Below, in pieces: positions 48,071-53,524 of a stretch of 53,524 nucleotides of DNA (position 1 is the stretch's first letter; each line of letters starts with the position of its first letter). The position numbers and the translations under genes are program-made. This stretch comes from Allosalinactinospora lopnorensis (lineage in GTDB: Bacteria; Actinomycetota; Actinomycetes; Streptosporangiales; Streptosporangiaceae). A model generated the notes under the pieces. The model did no database searches. It was not told the origin of the DNA and worked only from the letters and a program-made list of their open reading frames with translations. The DNA is taken from assembly GCF_000981225.1 (NCBI RefSeq), contig NZ_LAJC01000036.1:1-53524 (forward strand), read 5' to 3'.

Positions 48071-48433
48071 TTGAGCCACTGGCGCCTGAACAACCCTCGG
48101 TCCTGCCGCGTGAAATCCGCCCTGGCGAGCCGGGGCAAGCACCGGCCGCGTCACGCCTTCTGCGCCGAGCGTGCGATCTCGGCTCTCTGGGACGAGTTGA
48201 TCTCCGTGGCAGCACGCCCGATGTACCGCGCCGGTTCGACGGACCTCGCCGTGATGTCGGTGCGCTGCGGGATCAACGTCTGGTGCCGTGACGGCAAGTT
48301 CTACTGGAACGATCTCTTCGGCATGACGGTCACCCATCCCGCCAGCGATCCCGCCGGTGCCGCCGCCCGCCTCCGTCCCTTCCGCTGGAGCGCCGAGCGC
48401 GACCGTCACGCCCTGGACCTCGCCCCCGCCTGA
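48071..48433 (+). CDS. Small hypothetical protein
   Basis: The 120-residue product resembles, in style only, actinobacterial small proteins that accompany XRE/DUF397 modules. It has a central VMSVRCGINVWCRDGKFYWND and then THPASDPAGAAARL, which looks conserved. I cannot name a family, and no XRE or DUF397 gene is adjacent. The TTG at 48071 has a TAGGAG site 8 bases upstream; an ATG at 48065 adjoins that site too closely. Three Cys are present. Confidence 0.5.
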   Translation: MSHWRLNNPRSCRVKSALASRGKHRPRHAFCAERAISALWDELISVAARPMYRAGSTDLAVMSVRCGINVWCRDGKFYWNDLFGMTVTHPASDPAGAAARLRPFRWSAERDRHALDLAPA

Positions 48434-48552
48434 TCTCGGCGCCGGCCGCACGCCATTAGGCGTCGCCCGCGCACGAAGCGCCGTCGACCGCAGCAGCGCG
48501 GCGGTCCGGATGTTCCCGGCCCGCCGCGAATCCCGTCTCCGGCTTGTGGTGA

Positions 48553-48864
48553 TCAGGGGTCGATCTGCCCACCGACCTGCTCCGCGACCTCATCGGCGAA
48601 GGTGGTCACCCTGGTGTAGAAGCCCAGACCGCCGTCCTCCTGGCACTCCTGCACGCTGAAGGACACCACCCCGGCCGGCCTGTCGTCGATCACCAGCGGC
48701 CCTCCGCTGTCGCCCGCGCAAGCGTCCACGTTCGCGCCCTCGCCGCTGACCCCGTTCCCGCAGACGTAGGACTCGGCGTCGTAGGTCAGGTCGGGCTCGA
48801 CGACCCCGGTGCGCTCCCCGTCGGAGGGGAGCGCTCGGACCGACACCGCGGCGGCGCCGCCCAT
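48553..48864 (-). pseudogene. Remnant of a trypsin-like (S1) serine protease
   Basis: About 100 residues match the C-terminal half of an S1 protease: ESYVCGNGV, DACAGDSGGPLVIDDRPAGVVSF with the catalytic Ser, and GFYTRVTTFADEVAEQ. The N-terminal half, which should supply the catalytic His and Asp, is absent: upstream sequence in all minus-strand frames shows no such motifs. A truncated, inactive gene is the best reading; a frameshift alone would not hide the missing half. Confidence 0.7.
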
Positions 48865-49393
48865 GGGCCGGTGTGGGGAGGGGCAGAGCGTGCTCGGGGC
48901 AAGGGAGTGTCACACGCTTCTGCTCACCGGCCGGGAGAAAGGTCGATGTGGGGGTCGACGGCGCCGCCGCGGTGATCGGCACGCCCCGAAGCTAACCCGG
49001 TGCGCACCGCGGCGGGTATCCGCCATGAGGCTGGATTTCATACCCTCCGAAAGACGGAGGCCGCTCCCCGGAAAGGCGGATCCGCGCTCGGTCAGCGGGG
49101 CCGCCCTTCCACTGTCCTCAGCGTCGCGGACCCTCGGCGCATGCCGGGCGGTGCGCTCCCCAACGACCGCGGTGCCCTGCGACGGCGCGGGAGGAGATCA
49201 GGGAACCGGCGCGGGTCGCGGCGGCCGCGACATGCGCTCGCCGGGATGTCCGGAGCCTGGGGATACGATCGTCGGGGGACCGCCTCAAGGAGGTCTTCTC
49301 CCCTTGGGCACGCTCACGTCGATGGCAACCTGCGCGGACCCGCTGTGGAAGGAAAAAGGAGAGCGACCGGCTCCCACCGGCCGCGCGAAGACG
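48865..49393. other. Intergenic region beside the ESX-like locus
   Basis: This 529-bp stretch shows no gene with coding character. It may contain decayed sequence of the lost protease N-terminus, but nothing recognisable remains. Confidence 0.35.
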
Positions 49394-51378
49394 CTATTCG
49401 GACTCCTCCTCCGCCTCCTCCTCTTCTTCCTCTGCCACCTCCTCTTCCTCCCGCTCCCGCTCCTCGCGTTCCCGTTCGGCCTCGGCGCGCGGCCGCGCGT
49501 TCGGTGCACACTTCGGGAGCGGACGCGGAGCCGCCGTCGACGGCCACGACGGTGAAGCAGTACTCGGCCACGGTGTCGTCCGTGGTCACCTGGGCGACCT
49601 CGGCTCCGGGGCCGGTCCTGGCCAGGGTCGCGGGGTCGTGGTCGGCTATGCCCCCGACCACGAAGTAGCTGGCCGTCCCTCCGGAGTTGTCTGTCCAGCG
49701 CACCTGTACGCTGCTGAGGCTGTCCTCCAGCCGTACCTCGCCGGGTTCGGGGACGTCCGGTGGCTCCTCGGAGGCCGGCGACGGGTCCGGGCCGGCCTGC
49801 TCCTCCGGCTCCGCGCCACCGCTGCCGCCCGATCCGCCGCCGTCCTCGCCCTCCTGGTCCGCCGCGGCGGCCACGGACAGCGGCTGCGAACCTTCCCCGT
49901 TCAGTCCCGGCCCGGGGTGCACGGCCGCCGTCACCGCCGTGGCGCCGGCGACAACGATGATGGACGCGACAGCGGCCACGATGTGCAGGTGCCGGCGCCA
50001 GCGGGGTGCCCGGCCGGGTGCGAGGTCGCTGTAATCGGGCCACTCCTCGCGGCTGTCCTCCTTCTCGCTCTCCAGAGCGGGCAGGGACAGGGCGTTCGCT
50101 CGGCCGGTCCACCTCTCCAGCCGGAACCAGCCGCGCTGGGCGAAGAGGTCCTTGTTCAGCGTGACACCGCACAGCCGTGCGACCAGGTCGGCCGTGAGCC
50201 CGATGGTGTCCTTGGGGTTCGACCCGAGGCCGCTTGAGCCCGCGGGCGGGGTGGCCTCCGGTCGGGGGGGGGACGCGGCGGCCGGAGGACGCTGTTCCGC
50301 GCGCCCGGGGCCGGACGGCTCCGGCGTCCCCGGATCCGGGGACCGCGACTCCCAGGGCCAGGGCTTCGAGGGCGGGGGTGCCGGCGGCTCGGGTTCCGGG
50401 CGGCGGCGCCTGATGCCCCCTCTCAGCGACGTCGCGGTGGTGTTCGGATCCTGCGGCGGTGCCTGCGGCCCGGTGGCCGGGGTCCCCGGCTCTGCCGGGG
50501 GCGGGGACGCGGCGGGCCCCGCGGTCCGGGGGCCGGTCGGCCACTGAGCCGCGGGGGCCTCCGATGCGTGCTGCTGCATCCCGGTGCGCTCCAGGTCGGC
50601 CTCGAACGCGCCCGGGGTCGGGTAGCGCTCGGCCGGATCTTTGGCCAGGGCCCGCAACAGCACCTCGTTCAGTTCCCGCGGCACGTCGGAACGCGGTACG
50701 GGTCGTGCGGGGGTCCTTACCGCCAGCTGGGCGTAGGTCCGCGGATCGACGGGGCTCCCCTCGTCGGAGAACGGGGGATGACCGGCCAGCAGTGTCCACA
50801 GTGTGGAGGCGAGCTGGTAGACGTCGGGAGAGGGGCCGTGGGGCGTACCGCGCAGGATCTCGGGCGGCGCGTGGAACACCAGCTCAGAGCTGGTCCGCAG
50901 CTTCGGCGGCGGGGCGCCGATCTCCGCGGTCGCCCCGAAGTCGCTGAGCACGGCGGTGCCGCCGGCACGCAGGACGTTGCTGGGGACGACCTCGTTGTGC
51001 AGCCGCCCCTGGCCGTGTATCCCCGCCAGCGCCCCCGTGACGGCTCTCCCTACGCGGACGGCCTCCTGGACCTGAAGCGCCCCGCTCGCGGCGAGGATGT
51101 CGGTGTAGGAGCCCTCGGGGTAGAAGGGCATGACCGCCACCGGCGCTCCCGAGACCACGCGCGATGTCCAGCAACGGCACGACCCCGCGGGCGCCTGCCA
51201 GCTCCCGCAGCCGGGTGATCTCGTGGAGGCCCTGTTCCTCCTCCATCACCTTCAGGGCGACGGTCGCCTCACTGTGCGCGCTGACCGCCCGGTACACCCG
51301 GGCGCGGCGGCCCCGGTAGGCGAGGGCGAAGGAGTGGAAACCGTGCGCCCATTCGGTGGAACGCTCTCCACCGGACAT
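49394..51378 (-). CDS. Degenerate serine/threonine kinase with TM segment and FN3 domain (frame broken twice)
   Basis: The kinase-like domain keeps the VALKV lysine (Lys43) and the DFG in LSDFGATAE. The catalytic loop, however, reads HNEVVPSN where active kinases have HRDxKPxN, so the catalytic Asp is lost and a pseudokinase is predicted. A Pro/Ala-rich linker, a TM helix (IVAAVASIIVVAGATAVTAA), an FN3-like domain (VRLEDSLSSVQVRWTDNSGG) and a Glu-rich tail follow. Frame breaks lie near 51160 and 49490, each needing two added bases (or loss of one). High GC3 and GAG codons support the Glu-rich reading with stop 49394. It is downstream of WXG100 genes, as ESX-linked kinases often are. Confidence 0.72.
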
Positions 51379-51488
51379 CTCTGTGCTCTCTTTCCCTCGT
51401 CTGAGCGCGGTGGCCCGCCCCGCGCTTGGGCACGGAGCACTGACGGGTGTGGTCTCGGCTCGGCGCTGACCGGATCCGGCCGCTGTCC

Positions 51489-51854
51489 TCATCCGGCAGG
51501 GGCGCCCTGGCCGGAGGGCTGTTCGCCGGTCCCCGGCCCCAGGTTGCGGCCTGTCTGGCGTTCCTCGTTGATCTGCTGCTGCTTCTCAAACGCCGAGGCC
51601 ACGGCGATCCCGCCGCAGATGATCGCGATGAGGATGACACCGCCGATCACCGCCGGCCAGACACGCTGCCGGCGGCGCCAGTACCGGCTGGAGCCATACA
51701 GCAGCGCCGCGCGCAACTGGCGGCGGCGCAGGGCGTCGGCCTGCAGCAGGTACTGCTCGGCGTTGGGGGTGAAGCGGAACGCTTCCGGCACCATCGGGTC
51801 GGCATCAGGGGGTGCCGGAGCCTGCGGTGGTGATGGAGAGGGCGGAGAGGACAC
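51489..51854 (-). CDS. Single-TM protein of the ESX-like locus
   Basis: The 121-residue protein has a Pro-rich N-terminus (PPSPSPPQAPAPPDADP), a basic stretch (ALRRRQLRAALLYGSSRYWRRR), a TM helix (VWPAVIGGVILIAIICGGIAV), then a Gln/Gly-rich tail. I recognise no named family. Small TM proteins of this form are often found between WXG100 genes and kinases. It lies 12 bp from the WXG100 gene on the same strand. Confidence 0.7.
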   Translation of the reverse strand: MSSPPSPSPPQAPAPPDADPMVPEAFRFTPNAEQYLLQADALRRRQLRAALLYGSSRYWRRRQRVWPAVIGGVILIAIICGGIAVASAFEKQQQINEERQTGRNLGPGTGEQPSGQGAPAG

Positions 51855-51866
51855 GGGCTGGAGGGC

Positions 51867-52157
51867 CTAGAACAGGTTGTTGGGGTGCTTCGACAGCTTG
51901 GCGTAGTTGTGCGCCGCGCCGTCGGTGGCGTCGATCAGCTTGGCGAACGCGCTGTTCACCGACGCGGACTGGCTGTCGAATTCCTCGGCCTTGGCCTTGA
52001 ACTGCTCGTTTCCCGAGCCCTCCCACTTGTTCACCGTGGTCTCGGACTGGGTCTTGATCTGCTCCATGATGCCCTGGAACCGGGCCAGGTGCCCCTGCTG
52101 GTCGGCCGAGAGCTCCTGCAACCCGCCGACGTTGCCGTACACCTCGTAGCCTGACAC
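51867..52157 (-). CDS. WXG100 family type VII secretion protein
   Basis: The 96-residue helical hairpin protein has the WxG turn in NKWEGSGNEQF and no signal peptide, matching ESAT-6-like substrates of ESX systems. Such proteins are secreted as heterodimers with a neighbouring partner, here most likely the gene at 52216. A C-terminal YxxxD/E-like secretion signal is not clear. Confidence 0.9.
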   Translation of the reverse strand: MSGYEVYGNVGGLQELSADQQGHLARFQGIMEQIKTQSETTVNKWEGSGNEQFKAKAEEFDSQSASVNSAFAKLIDATDGAAHNYAKLSKHPNNLF

Positions 52158-52215
52158 GCCTGTCTCCCTTCGACGTTGCTGTCCTCGCTGGTCGGGTGGC
52201 TAAGCCATCCAGCTC

Positions 52216-52554
52216 TCAGCCGTTGATCGGCCGCGCGAGGCCGCCCAGCTCACGGCCGGTCCCACCGAAATCGTCACCGGATTCAGAGTCGGTCCAGTTG
52301 ACCTGCTTCTGGCCCTCGTTCAGCTTGATCCCGTTGTTGCTGTACCAGGTCATGAGCTCGTCGAAGCGGGTCGTCAGCTCGTTGCGCGCCTCGCGGAACT
52401 TGGCCAGGGCGTTGCCCTGGAGGGAGTCCGCGTCCCGGTCCATGTCCTGGATAAGACTGTTGAGCTGCGAATACAGCCCTTCGGATTCGATACCGAGATC
52501 CTCACCGCCCCTTGACAGGGCATCCGCTTCTGTCAGACCAACGTGATCGGCCAT
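52216..52554 (-). CDS. WXG100-like partner protein
   Basis: The 112-residue helix-turn-helix protein has the tight turn reading LQGNALAKF where WXG is usual (Trp replaced by Leu), flanked by two long helices (YSQLNSLIQDMDRDAD and REARNELTTRFDELMTWYS). It looks like the CFP-10-type partner of the gene downstream. The tail is Gly/Asp-rich. It is the first gene of the minus-strand ESX-like operon. Confidence 0.82.
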   Translation of the reverse strand: MADHVGLTEADALSRGGEDLGIESEGLYSQLNSLIQDMDRDADSLQGNALAKFREARNELTTRFDELMTWYSNNGIKLNEGQKQVNWTDSESGDDFGGTGRELGGLARPING

Positions 52555-52915
52555 GGGGTTTCCCTCCGAGTGATTCGAGTGAGCAAGGGCCTTACCACTG
52601 GATGCGCGCGAACTACCAGGTCAGGACATATGCGCCAGTGAAGTGAATACCAGCGTGAGCCCCCTGATCACGCGGAGAACGACGTTAATAGCACCATGTC
52701 ACCCGGTCAACGAGAGGCCACGCACCGCTTCCGGAACCGGTTCGCGCCCCACGGGGTCCGCGTGGTAGCGCTACCGCTTGCCAGATCAACCGATAGCGGC
52801 GAAAGCCGAACATCCTTCACCTTCTGCTGCTCGGCGGGGACAAGCGCTTTCGGCGCATCGCGTTTCCACCTTCCAAAACCCCTCAGCCGGTCCGACGAGA
52901 AACGGAGAAGCACTG
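52555..52915. other. Divergent promoter region of the ESX-like locus
   Basis: This 361-bp region lies between the WXG100-like gene and the plus-strand gene at 52916. It contains the palindrome GGTAGCGCTACC (52764-52775), and otherwise nothing I can identify. Confidence 0.5.
52764..52775. promoter_or_regulatory. Palindrome resembling a LacI-type operator
   Basis: GGTAGCGCTACC is a perfect 12-bp palindrome with the central CG of LacI-family operators (TGG-N-AGCGCT-N-CCA style; here TGGTAGCGCTACCG). No LacI gene is in the window. Confidence 0.4.
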
Positions 52916-53267
52916 TGAGCGGCAACGAAGTCGGCGTGAACGTCGAGGACGCCTACGAAAAGGGGCGGACGCCGAAGAGTACGCGGCGGGATTCACGGGC
53001 CTGGAAGCGGACTTCGAGGACATCCTGGTCTCGGCATCGAGAAGTTCCGGTGACGCCCCCGGCGTCGTGGGCTGGAAGAAGTTCCTCGATTCACAGGGGG
53101 AGTACATGCACGACGTCTCGAAGCACGGCCAGTCGATCGCGAACAACATCAAGTCGGGGGCCAGCCAGGCCGGCCACAACGACGACGAGACCGGGAGCGA
53201 GTACTCGGATGCGGGATCGAACCTCGCCCGCGACATCAACAGCGGGCTTCCGCCCCAGGTCCGGTGA
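52916..53267 (+). CDS. ESX-associated helical protein, EspC-like (frame broken near 52964)
   Basis: The start is the GTG at 52916. The frame breaks in a G-run (AAAAGGGGCGG); one added G gives EKGADAEEYAAGFTGLEADFEDIL ... WKKFLDSQGEYMHDVSKHGQ, about 117 residues. No signal peptide is present. The helical, Gly/Asn/Asp-rich protein is similar in form to ESX-secreted substrates (EspC/DUF2580 type), but I cannot assign a family with confidence. It is divergent from the WXG100 operon and 43 bp before the next gene. Confidence 0.6.
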
Positions 53268-53309
53268 CCGGGCCTGTCCTGACCGGACTTTCGATTAGGA
53301 GGGGCGCCG

Positions 53310-53524
53310 GTGTCTCAATTCTCCCCGAAAGAGTGCGATGCCAGTGTCGAGGGGCTGCGGAACGGCTCCGAGAAGATCACGGGCCTGATAGAGCGGATCA
53401 CCGGGAAATCCGGAGATCTGAACGCGCTCTTCAACGACTCCGCGAGGGAGTTCTCGGACCTCATCGCCGACGACCTGAAATCCGTCGCCGAGGACAACCG
53501 CGGCGCCTGGGAGAAGGCCATATT
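53310..53524 (+). CDS. Partial gene, N-terminus of a possible ESX-secreted protein
   Basis: The GTG at 53310 follows AGGAGGGG (53297-53304). The visible 71 residues, starting MSQFSPKECDASVEGLRNGS and running on to the window edge, are helical with no signal peptide. This is consistent with an N-terminal WXG/LXG-like targeting domain of a longer protein, perhaps a toxin. The remainder lies outside the window, so function is not assignable. Confidence 0.55.
   Translation, partial: MSQFSPKECDASVEGLRNGSEKITGLIERITGKSGDLNALFNDSAREFSDLIADDLKSVAEDNRGAWEKAI

Overview
The window is high-GC actinobacterial chromosome, most likely from a member of the Nocardiopsaceae (Nocardiopsis/Streptomonospora type). 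This is inferred from gene content and codon style, not from a marker gene. Support comes from the HspR/HAIR-controlled dnaK-grpE-dnaJ-hspR-clpB cluster, a LexA box of actinobacterial type, DivIVA-family proteins, WXG100 (ESX/type VII) substrates, the mutAB-meaB methylmalonyl-CoA mutase operon, and several actinobacterial families of unknown function (DUF4234, DUF6412, DUF6458, DUF6504). I saw no rRNA, tRNA, CRISPR array, insertion sequence or prophage.

Layout. 1-6.4 kb: a small membrane protein divergent from a GlxA/AraC-type regulator, a CcdA-like thiol transporter, a protein with four DivIVA-type repeats, an LPXTG wall protein, a DUF4234 membrane protein and an M48-type protein whose catalytic Glu is replaced by Gln. 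6.4-11.6 kb: a TetR regulator, an SOS-boxed DUF6504 gene, a two-component system convergent with a TAXI receptor, and an alpha/beta hydrolase. 12-14.7 kb: a DASS anion symporter, a NUDIX hydrolase and a STAS protein. 15-20.2 kb: meaB, mutB and mutA, which share 4-bp overlaps and form one operon. 20.3-26.3 kb: a lipoprotein, a YigZ protein, a second DASS symporter, a SOD-like lipoprotein, and YidC with DUF6412. 26.5-34 kb: small hypotheticals, an NlpC/P60 hydrolase, a GNAT enzyme, a DivIVA/coiled-coil protein, a gamma-carbonic anhydrase and a membrane Fe-S oxidoreductase. 34.4-41.6 kb: the heat-shock operon. 41.7-47.5 kb: a Zur-boxed methyltransferase, a FadE5-like acyl-CoA dehydrogenase, DUF6458, and an MFS/GntR pair. 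48-53.5 kb: a small hypothetical, a trypsin remnant and an ESX-like locus (degenerate kinase with an FN3 domain, a membrane protein, two WXG100 proteins, and two divergent secreted-type genes, the last cut by the window end).

Functional themes. Propionate/odd-chain acyl-CoA use (mutAB-meaB, FadE5-like), chaperone response, dicarboxylate uptake, and envelope biology (sortase substrate, NlpC/P60, YidC, ESX).

A critical caveat is that at least twelve genes or gene positions carry reading-frame breaks: STAS, mutA, the SOD-like gene, NlpC/P60, the Fe-S oxidoreductase, dnaK (twice), clpB, fadE, the kinase (twice) and the EspC-like gene. Ten are repaired by adding one base, usually in a G or C run. 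Because dnaK and clpB are affected, sequencing or assembly error is much likelier than gene decay. Coordinates given for these genes span the repaired gene.
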